Source: Rhodopseudomonas pentothenatexigens
Lineage (GTDB): Bacteria; Pseudomonadota; Alphaproteobacteria; Rhizobiales; Xanthobacteraceae
NCBI RefSeq assembly: GCF_900218015.1
Contig: NZ_UFQQ01000029.1
Location: forward strand, 1 to 60,364
DNA: 60,364 nucleotides
Direction: 5' to 3'
The notes beneath the pieces were generated by a model that saw only the letters and a list, made by a program, of their open reading frames with translations, had not been told where the DNA came from and ran no database searches. Position 1 is the first letter of the stretch, and each line of letters begins with the position of its first letter. The position numbers and the translations under genes are program-made. Below, piece after piece: positions 47,914 to 57,100 of this stretch.

Positions 47914-48612
47914 ATGCGTGAGATCGTCCTCGATACCGAAACCACCGGCCTCGATCCGCTGCGCGGCGATCGGCTGGTCGAGATCGGCTGTGTCGAGATC
48001 TTCAACCGGATGCCGACCGGTCGCACCTATCATCGCTATCTCAATCCCGAACGGGACATGCCGGCCGAGGCCTTCGCGGTGCACGGGCTGTCGAGCGAAT
48101 TTCTCGCCGACAAGCCGCTGTTCGCCCAGGTCGCCGATGAGTTTCTCGAATTCATCGGCGATGCGCCGCTGGTGATCCACAACGCCTCGTTCGACATCGG
48201 CTTCATCAACGCCGAGCTGTCGCGGCTGTCGCGGGCGCCGGTGCCGCGCGAACGCCTGGTCGACACGCTGCTGCTCGCCCGCCGCAAGCATCCGGGCGTG
48301 TCCAACCGGCTCGACGATCTGTGTTCGCGCTATGCGATCGACAATTCGCGCCGCACCAAGCACGGCGCGTTGCTCGACGCCGAGCTGCTCGCCGAAGTCT
48401 ATATTGATTTGATAGGTGCCCGGCAGTCGCAGCTGATCCTCGCCGACGTGCCGGTCGAGGTGGTTGGAGCTGCCAACGAGAGCCGTCGCCGCCAGCGACC
48501 CGCGCCGCTGCCGAGCCGCCTGACCGACGCCGACCTCGAAGCCCACCGCGCCTTCATCGCCACCATGGGCGACAAGGCGATCTGGCCGGACTATCTGCCC
48601 GCCGGCGCCTGA
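47914..48612 (+). CDS. dnaQ: DNA polymerase III epsilon subunit (proofreading exonuclease)
   Basis: 232-residue 3'-5' exonuclease of the DEDDh group. Exo I is VLDTETTGLDP (D7, E9), Exo II lies in VIHNASFDIGFIN, and Exo III has the His-Asp of RTKHGALLDAELLAEVY. The C-terminal tail (about residues 185-232) would bind the polymerase subunit. It is downstream of coaE, as in other Rhizobiales. Confidence 0.95.
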   Translation: MREIVLDTETTGLDPLRGDRLVEIGCVEIFNRMPTGRTYHRYLNPERDMPAEAFAVHGLSSEFLADKPLFAQVADEFLEFIGDAPLVIHNASFDIGFINAELSRLSRAPVPRERLVDTLLLARRKHPGVSNRLDDLCSRYAIDNSRRTKHGALLDAELLAEVYIDLIGARQSQLILADVPVEVVGAANESRRRQRPAPLPSRLTDADLEAHRAFIATMGDKAIWPDYLPAGA

Positions 48613-48632
48613 GCCTTTGGCTTCCCAAAACA

Positions 48633-48660
48633 CAATGCCCGGCACGTCGGCCGGGCATTG
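48633..48660 (-). terminator. Terminator between convergent dnaQ and secB
   Basis: Arms CAATGCCCGGC and GCCGGGCATTG (11 base pairs) enclose a six-base loop. On the minus strand the stem is followed by TGTTTTGGG, a short T-rich tract, so it mainly serves secB; the same stem may act on dnaQ. Confidence 0.8.
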
Positions 48661-48690
48661 CAGAAGTCATGAGCGTGAGCGGCGAGCGGA

Positions 48691-49164
48691 TCAGCTCGGC
48701 TGGCCCTGCTGCTGGGCTCGCTCCAGATTCTGGCGATACAGGCCGACAAAGTCGACCGGATCGAGCATCAGCGGCGGGAATCCGCCGTCCCGCACCGCGC
48801 TGGCGATGATTTCGCGGGCGAACGGGAACAGCAGTCGCGGGCATTCGATCATGATCAACGGATGCAGATTCTCCTGCGGCACGTTGAGCACTCGGAATAC
48901 GCCGGCATAGGCCAGTTCGAAGCTGAACAGCACGCCGCCGCCGGATTCGGCTTTGCCGTCGATCGACAGCGTGACTTCGTATTCGTTCTCCGCAACGGCG
49001 TTGGCGCCGACATTGATCTGAATATTGATCGCCGGCTGCTGCTGCTGGGGAGCCAGCGATGCCGGGGCGTTCGGATTCTCGAACGACAAGTCCTTGGTGT
49101 ACTGCGCCAGCACATTGAGCTGCGGAGGAGCACCCTCGGGAGGCGTTCCGTTACCGTTGGTCAT
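48691..49164 (-). CDS. secB: Protein-export chaperone SecB
   Basis: 157-residue tetrameric chaperone that keeps preproteins unfolded for SecA. Core motifs: [28 protein letters not shown]-type strand ([14 protein letters not shown]), [15 protein letters not shown] and [15 protein letters not shown]. The N-terminal 15 residues are Gly/Pro-rich. The ATG at 49164 follows AGGAGAACCATCG. It is convergent with dnaQ and divergent from the Tim44-like gene. Confidence 0.96.
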   Translation of the reverse strand: MTNGNGTPPEGAPPQLNVLAQYTKDLSFENPNAPASLAPQQQQPAINIQINVGANAVAENEYEVTLSIDGKAESGGGVLFSFELAYAGVFRVLNVPQENLHPLIMIECPRLLFPFAREIIASAVRDGGFPPLMLDPVDFVGLYRQNLERAQQQGQPS

Positions 49165-49614
49165 CGATGGTTCTCCTGGAAGCGAACTTTGAAGGCGACC
49201 GCCAGCTGCAGCGGCACGCACACGAGGGCAGGCGCTGGGGCGAGTGGCTATCATACGGTCGCGCCGTTCCACAAGGCGGACGGACGACTTCGGGCCGAAA
49301 CTCCGCTATTCTCCGATACCTCCAAAATAGTCCCCTGGGGGCAAGGAAACCATTCAGCAACCGCCCGTTAACCTCCAGATGGACAGGTTCCTCGTCCGAC
49401 CCGGTTTTCGAGCGGGTCCGAAACGCGTAAAGTTGCAGCAACGAGGCCTTCAGGTGGTGGGGCGGACTTGCCAACCCCGGTGACTGTGCCAAAACGCGCC
49501 ATTGGCGAGGCGCGGTTGATGCCTACATGGTGAAAACCGGCTTCGCGTGCCGCGTCGACGTGGCGATGCCGGAGACGCAATGCCGATCCGGCCCGATCAG
49601 AAAGTGAATGCGAC
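49165..49614. other. Gene-free gap between secB and the Tim44-like gene
   Basis: No coding frame here has family features, and no repeat or tRNA is seen. In several Rhizobiales an fxsA-type membrane-protein gene stands at this place; no trace of its hydrophobic segments is recognisable. The gap must contain the divergent promoters of secB and the Tim44-like gene. Confidence 0.5.
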
Positions 49615-50322
49615 GTGGATATTTACACCATCATCTTCCTGGCGCTCGCGGTGTTCATCTTCCTGCGTCTGCGCAATGTGCTCGGCCAGCGCACCGGCAG
49701 CGAACGGCCGCCGTTCGATCGCGCCGCTGCGCGAGACATGATTCCCGGCAAGCAGGACACCAACGTGATCTCGATGCCCGGCACGGTGATCGATCAGGCG
49801 CCGATGGCGCCGAATGCCGACGTGGTGCCGCCCTCCGATCGCTGGAAAGGCATTGCCGAGCCGGACTCGGAGCTGGAGCACGGCCTCAATGCCATCGCGC
49901 AGCACGACTCGTCGTTCGATGCACAGCACTTCATCACCGGCGCCAAGAGCGCCTACGAGATGATCGTGATGGCTTTCGCCAACGGCGACCGCCGCTCGCT
50001 GCGTGATCTGCTGTCCAGCGAGGTCTATGAGAGCTTCGATGCGGCGATCAAGGATCGTGAAAAGAACGACCTGAAGGTCGAATCCCGCTTTGTGGCAATC
50101 GAGAAGGCCGAGCTGATCAGCGCGGAGCTGCGCGATCGCACCGCGATGCTGACGCTGAAATTCGTGTCGCAGATGATCTCCGCGACCCGCGACAAGACCG
50201 GTGCGGTGGTCGACGGCTCGCCCGACAAGGTCACCGACATCACCGATGTCTGGACCTTCGCCCGCGACACCAGCTCGCGCGATCCGAATTGGAAGCTGGT
50301 TGGGACCGGCAGCGGCACCTGA
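49615..50322 (+). CDS. Tim44/TimA-like membrane-associated protein
   Basis: 235 residues. An N-terminal membrane anchor (IYTIIFLALAVFIFLRLRNVL) is followed by a linker and a C-terminal Tim44-like domain (about 95-230) containing FITGAKSAYEMIVMAFANGD and TDVWTFARDTSSRDPNWKLVG. The mitochondrial homologue tethers the import motor; the bacterial role is unclear, with membrane-protein assembly suggested. The start is a GTG at 49615. mltA overlaps its end. Confidence 0.88.
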   Translation: MDIYTIIFLALAVFIFLRLRNVLGQRTGSERPPFDRAAARDMIPGKQDTNVISMPGTVIDQAPMAPNADVVPPSDRWKGIAEPDSELEHGLNAIAQHDSSFDAQHFITGAKSAYEMIVMAFANGDRRSLRDLLSSEVYESFDAAIKDREKNDLKVESRFVAIEKAELISAELRDRTAMLTLKFVSQMISATRDKTGAVVDGSPDKVTDITDVWTFARDTSSRDPNWKLVGTGSGT

Positions 50323-51796
50323 CGCCCGCGGCGCCCGGCGCGCCGCCATCGTCGGCTGCGTCATCGCGGCCGTGCTGCTGCTTGCTCATACGGCGTCCGA
50401 GGCGCGCAGCCGGCACCACTCATCCGGCACCCGATCCGTCTCGAAATTCGCCGAGCATCACGCCCGCTATCGGCATCCGTTGTGGCCGCTGGAGATTCCC
50501 GGCGGCCAGTATCTGCCGGTCGCCTGGTCGGAGATTCCCGGCTGGGAGTCCGACGATCAGCTCGCGGCCCTGAAGACCTTTCGCGTCAGTTGTCGCCCGA
50601 TCCTGGCGGCCCGCCGATCGCCATCGACTGACAAGCCGCTCGGCGGCTCGTTGCGGGAGCCCTGCCATGCTGCCCGCTCAGCGCGTCTGACGACGGCGGC
50701 CGAGGCGCGCGCGTTCTTCGAACGGCATTTTGTCCCGCTGCAGATCTCCCGGCTCGGTGAGCCGCTCGGCTTCGTCACCGGCTACTACGAGCCGGTGATC
50801 GAAGGCTCGCCGGTCAAGACCGACGACTACACTGTGCCGGTGTATCGCCGTCCGTCGAACCTGTTCGTCCGCGGCTACACGCAGGATGCGGCCCTGCCGA
50901 ATGGCGGTCCGGTGTACCGCAAGATCGGCCGGCGCAAGCTGGTGCCATACTATGATCGCGGTCAGATCGAAGACGGCGCGATCGACGGCCGCGGCCTGGA
51001 AATCGGCTGGCTCAACAGCCAGACCGATCTGCTGTTCGCCCAGATCCAGGGCTCGGCACGAATCAAGCTGCCGGACGGCCGGGTGGTCCGCATCAATTAC
51101 GACGCCCATAACGGCTACCCCTACACCCCGGTCGGCCGCATCCTGATCGAGCGCGGCATCATCCCGCGCGAACAGATGTCGATGCATCGCATCCGCGAGT
51201 GGATGGAAGCCAACCCCGACGGCGCCAAGGAGCTGCGGCGGGCGAACCGGTCCTACGTATTCTTCCGCAAGGTCGAGCTGAAGGACGACGACGAGGCGAT
51301 CGGCGCCCAAGGCGTGCCGCTCACCCCAGGTCGCTCGATCGCCGTCGACAAGGGGCTGCATGTTTACGGTACGCCGTTCTTCATCACCGGCGAGCTGCCG
51401 ATCGAATCGGCCAACGCCAAGACGCCGTTTCAGCGGCTGATGATCGGCCAGGACACCGGCTCGGCGATCGTCGGCCCGGCGCGGGCCGATCTGTATTTCG
51501 GTGCCGGTGCCGAGGCCGGCGCGGTGGCCGGACGAATCCGTCATCCGATCGCATTCGCCATACTGGTGCCGAACAGCCTCGATCCGGTGGCACGGGGCCG
51601 CACCCTGCCGCTGCCCGAGCCGCGTCCGCCGGCAAAAACCAAGAAGCCTGCGGCGACGCCGGCGAAGTCCGGTGGTAAACAAGGAGCCGCAAACGCGGTC
51701 CCGACTCCGGAAGTGCGACCGGCCGCGGCCGCGTCGCGACCGCAGATCAAACGGCACCGCTCACACCACAAACGGCATCATCGCCACCCGCGCTGA
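50300..51796 (+). CDS. mltA: Membrane-bound lytic murein transglycosylase A
   Basis: Up to 498 residues. A signal-like segment (AAIVGCVIAAVLLLAHTASEA) precedes the MltA domain (about residues 130-340) and the 3D domain with KGLHVYGTPFF and GQDTGSAIVGPARADLYFG, which holds the catalytic Asp. A basic, His-rich tail (HRSHHKRHHRHPR) ends the protein. No ATG precedes the signal; a TTG at 50300 inside the Tim44-like gene, five bases after GGAAG, is the best start and gives a 23-base overlap. The enzyme cleaves peptidoglycan to 1,6-anhydro-muropeptides in the periplasm. Confidence 0.85.
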   Translation: MGPAAAPDARGARRAAIVGCVIAAVLLLAHTASEARSRHHSSGTRSVSKFAEHHARYRHPLWPLEIPGGQYLPVAWSEIPGWESDDQLAALKTFRVSCRPILAARRSPSTDKPLGGSLREPCHAARSARLTTAAEARAFFERHFVPLQISRLGEPLGFVTGYYEPVIEGSPVKTDDYTVPVYRRPSNLFVRGYTQDAALPNGGPVYRKIGRRKLVPYYDRGQIEDGAIDGRGLEIGWLNSQTDLLFAQIQGSARIKLPDGRVVRINYDAHNGYPYTPVGRILIERGIIPREQMSMHRIREWMEANPDGAKELRRANRSYVFFRKVELKDDDEAIGAQGVPLTPGRSIAVDKGLHVYGTPFFITGELPIESANAKTPFQRLMIGQDTGSAIVGPARADLYFGAGAEAGAVAGRIRHPIAFAILVPNSLDPVARGRTLPLPEPRPPAKTKKPAATPAKSGGKQGAANAVPTPEVRPAAAASRPQIKRHRSHHKRHHRHPR

Positions 51797-51801
51797 CCTC
51801 G

Positions 51802-52383
51802 ATGAACCGCATCATCCCGCCGCTCGATCCGCCGATGTCGCGCCGCAAGCGCAGCCTGACCGAGGACGAGCGGGCGCTGTGGGACGGCGTGGCGCGTCAG
51901 ATCAAGCCGCTCCGCGGCCGGCCGCGCCCGGTCAAGGTCGCAGGCGTCGATGCGCAATCGGCGGTGCCGGCGCTCAAACCGGCGCCGCCGGCCTCGCCGC
52001 AACCGCTCAAGCGTGCCGCGAAGCCGTCGCCGGCCGCGCCGCCGCCGCTCGCCACGCTCGGCCGGCGCGAACGGACGCACCTGTCGCGCGGCCGCAAGGA
52101 CATCGACGCCCGGATCGATCTGCACGGCATGACCCAGGCTCGCGCCCATCACGCGCTGCTGCATTTTTTGCAGCGCGCCAGTCACGACGGGTACGGCTTC
52201 GTGCTGGTGATCACCGGCAAGGGCAAGAGCGGCGACGCCGAGCGCGGCGTCCTGCGCCGGCAGGTGCCGCAATGGCTCGCCCTCCCGGAATTCCGTGCCT
52301 ACGTGGTCGGCTTCGACGAAGCCCACATCGGCCACGGCGGCGAAGGCGCATTGTATGTGCGGGTGCGGCGGGCGCGGGGATAG
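51802..52383 (+). CDS. Smr-domain protein
   Basis: 193 residues: a basic, Pro/Ala-rich N-terminal region (to about 90) and a C-terminal Smr domain with IDLHGMTQARAH, VITGKGKSG and HGGEGALYVRVRR. Small Smr proteins are candidate nucleases of RNA or branched DNA; no MutS part is present. It starts five bases after the mltA stop, so it shares that operon. An ATG at 51835 is an alternative start. Confidence 0.9.
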   Translation: MNRIIPPLDPPMSRRKRSLTEDERALWDGVARQIKPLRGRPRPVKVAGVDAQSAVPALKPAPPASPQPLKRAAKPSPAAPPPLATLGRRERTHLSRGRKDIDARIDLHGMTQARAHHALLHFLQRASHDGYGFVLVITGKGKSGDAERGVLRRQVPQWLALPEFRAYVVGFDEAHIGHGGEGALYVRVRRARG

Positions 52384-52409
52384 TTCACCGGCCCATCAGC
52401 AACACCCAC

Positions 52410-52755
52410 CGTCATCACCCGCGCATGCGGGTGATCCAGTATTCCGGAGCGGGTGTTACTTAGAGCACTTCTGTTTTTCATCGAATCAGAGCTGATCCGC
52501 ACCTCCCGCCACACGCACGGCCTCATGGTGAGGAGGCGCGTAGCGCCGTCTCGAACCATGTGACGCAGGCAATGCGTTGTTCCATCCTTCGAGACGCCCG
52601 GCTTCGCCGGGCTCCTCAGGATGAGGACGCAGTGCCTTCGGAAAGGTCGGATCGTTTCAATCAAACGATGAGCCGCTCTAGTATCCCAGAGAGATTGTTA
52701 CTTAGCCACAGAAGCTCTGCGATACTGGGTCGCCCGGTCAAGCCGGGCGATGACG
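52410..52755. repeat. REP-like inverted pair split by a MITE-like element
   Basis: The left half (52410-52444) starts CGTCATCACCCGCGC and ends GTGATCCAGTATTC; the right half (52721-52755) starts GATACTGGGTCGCCCGG and ends CGGGCGATGACG. The two halves are mutually inverted and each forms its own hairpin. Between them lies the 220-bp element at 52461-52680. The pair occupies much of the 591-base gap between the smr and hslU genes. Confidence 0.75.
52461..52680. repeat. 220-bp MITE-like element, copy 2
   Basis: Starts TAGAGCACTTCTG and ends GATGAGCCGCTCTA; same length as the copy at 36632-36851 when that copy is reversed, and highly similar to it throughout. TA stands at both ends. It carries the GCCCGGCTTCGCCGGGC hairpin and no coding sequence. 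It sits in the middle of a REP-like pair. Confidence 0.85.
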
Positions 52756-52809
52756 TGAGGGGGCGGGGTGAGTGCTGTTGTTACTTGTGGCGTATCATAC
52801 ATAAAAACC

Positions 52810-52924
52810 CGTCATTGCCGGGCTTGACCCGGCAATCCATCGTCTTTCTAAAAAGATGGATGCGCGGGCCTTCGCCGCACCGAAGGGCTTCGGCCCCGCA
52901 GGCGGGTCAAGCCCGCGCATGACG
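52810..52924. repeat. Palindromic repeat, GTCATTGCCGGG type
   Basis: Begins CGTCATTGCCGGGCTTGACC and ends GCGGGTCAAGCCCGCGCATGACG (split here across its two arms), with CAATCCATC/GATGGATG inner arms. It has the same GTCAT...ATGAC architecture as the neighbouring REP-like pair but different stems. It lies 50 bases beyond the hslU stop codon. Confidence 0.65.
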
Positions 52925-52974
52925 TTTGTAGTTGTGGCGGGGCTCACGGGAGCGCGTGAGCGAGCGTCGATCAC

Positions 52975-54276
52975 CTACAAAATGAATCGGCTCAGATCGG
53001 TGTTCTTGGCCAGATCGCCGACATTGGTCTTCACGTAGTCCGCGTCGACACGGAAAGTCTCGCCGTGGCGGTCGGGGGCGACGAAGGAGATCTCGTCGAG
53101 GACGCGCTCCATCACGGTCTGTAGCCGGCGTGCCCCGATGTTCTCGACCGTCGAGTTCACCGCCACCGCGACGTCGGCGAGCGCGTCGATCGCATCGTCC
53201 GAGAATTCCAGCGTCACGCCCTCGGTCTTCATCAGCGCCACATATTGCTTGATCAGCGACGCTTCCGGCTCGGTGAGGATGCGGCGCATGTCGTCGCGGC
53301 TCAGCGCGTTGAGTTCGACGCGGATCGGCAGCCGGCCCTGCAATTCTGGCAGCAGGTCCGACGGCTTGGCGATGTGGAACGCGCCCGAGGCGATGAACAG
53401 GATGTGCTCGGTCTTCACCGCGCCGTGCTTGGTGGTCACCGTGGTGCCTTCGATCAGCGGCAGCAGGTCGCGCTGCACGCCTTCGCGCGAGACTTCGCCG
53501 CCGCTGCGGCCGTCGCGCACGCAGATCTTGTCGATCTCATCGAGAAACACGATGCCGTTGTTCTCGACGACGGCGATCGCCTCCTGCACCAGCTGATCGT
53601 TGTCGAGCAGCTTGTCGGCTTCCTCGTTGACCAGGATCTCGTGCGAGTCGGCGACCGTGAGTCGCCGCGTCTTGGTGCGGCCGCCCATCTTGCCGAAGAT
53701 GTCGCCGAGCGAGACCGCGCCGATCTGGGCCCCCGGCATGCCGGGAATCTCGAACATCGGGGTGCCGGAGCCGGCCTGGGTTTCGATCTCGATTTCCTTG
53801 TCGTTGAGCTCGCCGGCGCGCAGCTTCTTGCGGAACGAATCCCGCGTCGCCGGGCCCGAACCGGGGCCGACCAGCGCGTCGAGCACGCGCTCTTCGGCGG
53901 CGATCTGGGCGCGCGCCTGGACGTCCTTGCGCTTCTTCTCGCGCACCTGCGCGATCCCGACTTCGACCAGGTCGCGGATGATCTGTTCGACGTCGCGGCC
54001 GACATAGCCGACCTCGGTGAACTTGGTGGCCTCGACCTTGAGGAACGGCGCGCCGGCGAGCTTGGCCAGCCGCCGCGCGATCTCGGTCTTGCCGACGCCG
54101 GTCGGGCCGATCATCAGGATGTTCTTCGGCAGCACTTCTTCGCGCAGGGCTCCTTCGAGCTGCAGCCGCCGCCAGCGGTTGCGCAGCGCGATCGCGACGG
54201 CGCGCTTGGCGTCGGCCTGGCCGACGATGAACCGGTCGAGTTCGGAGACGATTTCGCGGGGAGAAAAGTCGGTCAT
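52975..54276 (-). CDS. hslU: ATP-dependent protease ATPase subunit HslU
   Basis: 433-residue AAA+ unfoldase of the HslUV protease. Walker A GPTGVGKT (57-64), Walker [10 protein letters not shown], a sensor region, and the C-terminal DLSRFIL tail that docks into HslV. The intermediate I-domain (about 105-240) is present. hslV is upstream on the same strand, 115 bases away, with a REP-like palindrome in between, so co-transcription is likely despite the spacing. Confidence 0.96.
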   Translation of the reverse strand: MTDFSPREIVSELDRFIVGQADAKRAVAIALRNRWRRLQLEGALREEVLPKNILMIGPTGVGKTEIARRLAKLAGAPFLKVEATKFTEVGYVGRDVEQIIRDLVEVGIAQVREKKRKDVQARAQIAAEERVLDALVGPGSGPATRDSFRKKLRAGELNDKEIEIETQAGSGTPMFEIPGMPGAQIGAVSLGDIFGKMGGRTKTRRLTVADSHEILVNEEADKLLDNDQLVQEAIAVVENNGIVFLDEIDKICVRDGRSGGEVSREGVQRDLLPLIEGTTVTTKHGAVKTEHILFIASGAFHIAKPSDLLPELQGRLPIRVELNALSRDDMRRILTEPEASLIKQYVALMKTEGVTLEFSDDAIDALADVAVAVNSTVENIGARRLQTVMERVLDEISFVAPDRHGETFRVDADYVKTNVGDLAKNTDLSRFIL

Positions 54277-54302
54277 GGCTCTCTTTTTCGGCGTTGGCTC
54301 CC

Positions 54303-54384
54303 GTCATTGCGAGCAGCGAAGCGACGAAGCAATCCAGACTCGGTGCACGGAGCGCCTGGATTGCTTCGCTTCGCTCGCAATGAA
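54303..54384. repeat. REP-like palindrome between hslV and hslU
   Basis: 82-base inverted repeat from GTCATTGCGAGCAGCGAAGC to GCTCGCAATGA with inner arms GAAGCAATCCAG and CTGGATTGCTTC. It is the same family and length as the element between parA and parB (38064-38145). It would form a strong hairpin in the hslVU message. Confidence 0.8.
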
Positions 54385-54391
54385 GAGCCGT

Positions 54392-54967
54392 TCACAGTGT
54401 CTCGATCGTCAGATTGCCGTTGGTGTAGACGCAGATGTCGGCGGCGATGCCGAGCGCCTTGCGCACGATGGTCTCGGCGTCCTGGTCGGTGTCGATCAGT
54501 GCCCGGGCGGCGGCCAGCGCATAATTGCCGCCCGAACCGATCGCCATCACGCCGGCCTCCGGTTCGAGGACGTCGCCGGTGCCGGTCAGCACCAGCGACA
54601 CGTCCTTGTCGGCGACGATCATCATCGCTTCCAGCCGGCGCAGATAGCGGTCGGTCCGCCAGTCCTTGGCGAGCTCGACGGCGGCCCGGGTGAGCTGGCC
54701 GGGATATTGCTCGAGCTTGGCCTCCAGCCGCTCGAACAGCGTGAAGGCGTCGGCGGTGGCGCCGGCGAAGCCGCCGATCACTTCAAAACCGGGCTGGCCC
54801 TTGCCGAGTTTGCGAACCTTCTTGGCGTTGGCCTTGATCACGGTCTGGCCGATCGAGACCTGGCCGTCGCCGCCGATCACGACCTTGCCGCCCTTGCGCA
54901 CGGTCAGAATGGTGGTGCCGTGCCAGACCGGCGGGCCGGCGTCTGCCGAAGAGCTGTAGAGTGACAT
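54392..54967 (-). CDS. hslV: ATP-dependent protease peptidase subunit HslV
   Basis: 191-residue proteasome-like threonine peptidase. The catalytic threonine follows a 17-residue propeptide ([12 protein letters not shown]18); E. coli's is a single residue. [31 protein letters not shown] and [14 protein letters not shown] are diagnostic. AAGGAA precedes the ATG. It is divergent from hisB. Confidence 0.95.
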   Translation of the reverse strand: MSLYSSSADAGPPVWHGTTILTVRKGGKVVIGGDGQVSIGQTVIKANAKKVRKLGKGQPGFEVIGGFAGATADAFTLFERLEAKLEQYPGQLTRAAVELAKDWRTDRYLRRLEAMMIVADKDVSLVLTGTGDVLEPEAGVMAIGSGGNYALAAARALIDTDQDAETIVRKALGIAADICVYTNGNLTIETL

Positions 54968-55153
54968 GGAGTTCCTTTCGCGAGCGCTGATCTAGGCACG
55001 GCCGGGCGGTGATGCAATCGCCGCGCGGGGGGCCGGCGGGGCGGCTAATCCGCTCACCATAGGACGAAGATCGGTCCCGCTCCGCACCCGGCGCAGTAGC
55101 GAAGGTGTCACCGGCCTGTTAAAAGACCGCGTTTTTACCGGAGAGCCCGCTTC

Positions 55154-55747
55154 ATGCGCACGGCGACGATCAAGCGCAAGACCAAGGAGACCGACATCGA
55201 GGTCACGGTCGACCTCGACGGCACCGGTGTGGCCAAGGCCGCCACTGGAATCGGCTTCTTCGACCATATGCTCGATCTGCTCGCCAAGCATTCGCGCATC
55301 GACATCACCGTCAAGGCGGTGGGCGACCTCCATGTCGACTTCCACCACACCACCGAGGATGTCGGCATCGCGCTCGGTCAGGCGGTGAAGCAGGCGCTCG
55401 GCAACATGGCGGGCATCACCCGCTATGCCAGCATCTTCATGCCGATGGACGAGACCCTGACCCGGGTGGTGATCGACGTCTCGGGCCGGCCGTTCCTGGT
55501 GTTCAAGGCGGACTTTCCCCGCGACAAGATCGGTGAGTTCGACACCGAGCTGGTGCGGGAGTGGTTCCAGGCCTTCGCCATCAACGCGGGCGTGACTCTG
55601 CACGTCGAGACCCTATATGGCGAGAACAGCCATCACATCGCCGAATCCTGCTTCAAGGGACTGGCACGGGCGCTGCGCGCGGCGGTCGCGATCGATCCGA
55701 AGACGGCCGGCGAAGTGCCCTCGACCAAGGGTCAGCTCGGCGGCTGA
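55154..55747 (+). CDS. hisB: Imidazoleglycerol-phosphate dehydratase
   Basis: 197-residue monofunctional HisB catalysing step 6/7 of histidine synthesis. The metal-binding motifs [16 protein letters not shown] and [19 protein letters not shown] are intact; no phosphatase domain is fused. GGAGAG precedes the ATG. It heads the run hisB-(DUF2628)-hisH-hisA-hisF-hisE. Confidence 0.96.
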   Translation: MRTATIKRKTKETDIEVTVDLDGTGVAKAATGIGFFDHMLDLLAKHSRIDITVKAVGDLHVDFHHTTEDVGIALGQAVKQALGNMAGITRYASIFMPMDETLTRVVIDVSGRPFLVFKADFPRDKIGEFDTELVREWFQAFAINAGVTLHVETLYGENSHHIAESCFKGLARALRAAVAIDPKTAGEVPSTKGQLGG

Positions 55748-55774
55748 CGGCCGTCGGGCGGCGGAGACAAGTCC

Positions 55775-56296
55775 ATGCCGGTGTTCACTGTTCATGCCCC
55801 GCGGGCGGACGACGACGAGCTGCAGCAGGCTGCGCCCGATCAGTTCCGCTTTGTCCGTGATGGTTTTTACGTCTGGGCCTTCGTGTTCGGCCCGTTCTGG
55901 CTGCTGTATCGCCGGCTCTGGCTGGCGACGCTCGGCTACGTGGTGGTGATCGCCGCCTCTGCGGTGGCGCTCACGGCGCTGCATGCCGGAAGCGGCACCC
56001 GGTTCGTGGTGGCGCTGCTGCTGGCCAGCCTGCTCGGGCTCGAAGCCGGCAGCCTGTGGCGCTGGACCCTGGCGCGGCGCGGCTGGCAGTCGGTCGGCGT
56101 CGCGGTCGGCGAGGACCGTGAGATCGCCGAGCGGCGGTTCTTCGATCGCTGGGTCGCCGGCCAGCCGCAGCCGATCGGCTTTACCCTGCCGGTCGACCGC
56201 GGCGCGCCGCCGCCGGCGCGCAGCATTCCGCTGCCGGCCTCGTCGATCCACGGCGACATCTTCGGCTCGTTCCCGAACCCGGGAGGTTCGCGGTGA
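55775..56296 (+). CDS. DUF2628 membrane protein in the his cluster
   Basis: 173 residues with DUF2628 character: [20 protein letters not shown], then two or three hydrophobic segments (about 30-52, 54-72, 78-95) and a soluble Pro-rich C-terminal part. The function is unknown. Its stop overlaps the hisH start (GTGA), so it is translationally coupled to histidine synthesis genes; this placement is common in Rhizobiales. Confidence 0.85.
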   Translation: MPVFTVHAPRADDDELQQAAPDQFRFVRDGFYVWAFVFGPFWLLYRRLWLATLGYVVVIAASAVALTALHAGSGTRFVVALLLASLLGLEAGSLWRWTLARRGWQSVGVAVGEDREIAERRFFDRWVAGQPQPIGFTLPVDRGAPPPARSIPLPASSIHGDIFGSFPNPGGSR

Positions 56297-56943
56297 GCGT
56301 TGCGATCATCGATTACGGCTCCGGCAACCTGCACTCGGCGGCGAAAGCGTTCGAGCGTGCGGCGCGGAGCCTGGAGAATCCCGAACCGATCCTGGTGACC
56401 CGCGATCCGGACCAGGTGTTCCGGGCCGACCGGGTGGTGCTGCCGGGCGTCGGCGCCTTCGCCGACTGCCGCAAGGGGCTGGATTCGATCGACGGCATGG
56501 TCCAAGCCCTGACCGAGACCGTCCGCGACAAGGCGCGGCCGTTCTTCGGCATCTGCGTCGGCATGCAGTTGATGGCGACCCGCGGCAAGGAGCACGTCAC
56601 CACCGACGGGCTGAACTGGATCGCCGGCGACGTCGTCAAGATCGCGCCCAACCGCGACGACCTGAAGATCCCGCATATGGGCTGGAATACCCTCGATCAG
56701 GTCCGCGAGCACCCGGTGCTGGACCGGCTGCCGCTCGGCCCGAAAGGCCTGCACGCCTACTTCGTGCACTCCTTCCACCTCGCCGCCGAACACGAGGGCG
56801 ATGTGCTGGCGCGCGCCGATTACGGCGGGCCGGTCACCGCCGTGGTCGGCAAGGACACCGCGATCGGGACTCAGTTTCACCCCGAGAAAAGCCAGCGCTT
56901 CGGCCTGGCACTGATCTCGAACTTTTTGAAGTGGAAGCCGTGA
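56293..56943 (+). CDS. hisH: Imidazole glycerol phosphate synthase, glutaminase subunit
   Basis: 216-residue class I glutamine amidotransferase that feeds ammonia to HisF. The nucleophile C88 lies in GICVGMQLM, and the His-Glu pair in [10 protein letters not shown]. It starts with GTG after GGGAGG. A dispersed inverted repeat separates it from hisA, so the hisH-hisA spacing is unusual within this operon. Confidence 0.96.
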   Translation: MSVAIIDYGSGNLHSAAKAFERAARSLENPEPILVTRDPDQVFRADRVVLPGVGAFADCRKGLDSIDGMVQALTETVRDKARPFFGICVGMQLMATRGKEHVTTDGLNWIAGDVVKIAPNRDDLKIPHMGWNTLDQVREHPVLDRLPLGPKGLHAYFVHSFHLAAEHEGDVLARADYGGPVTAVVGKDTAIGTQFHPEKSQRFGLALISNFLKWKP

Positions 56944-56986
56944 GCATGATCCCGCGGCCTCAGCTCCGGAGCGCGCGACGGCGCTG

Positions 56987-57088
56987 CTCCCCTCCCCCTT
57001 GCGGGGAGGGGTCGGGGGTGGGGGTCCGCGAGTCCGGCGCTTGTGGCTCATCCCCCACCCTGACCCTCCCCCGCAAGCGGAGAGGGAG
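56987..57088. repeat. Inverted repeat of the CTCCCC type inside the his operon
   Basis: Arms starting CTCCCCTCCCCCTTGCGGGG and ending CCGCAAGCGGAGAGGGAG pair over about 36 bases around a loop of some 30 bases. It occupies most of the 157-base hisH-hisA spacer and ends 12 bases before the hisA ATG, so it could influence hisA translation or cause partial termination. Confidence 0.75.
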
Positions 57089-57100
57089 TGAGTGCTTCCG

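Noticed and set aside
49165-49614. Short frames opposite secB and in the following gap as an fxsA gene
   Set aside because: None encodes hydrophobic segments or has a convincing start; they look like chance frames.
52384-52974. CRISPR-like array in the repeat-rich gap before hslU
   Set aside because: The repeats are inverted, of unequal length and not regularly spaced, and there are no cas genes in the window.
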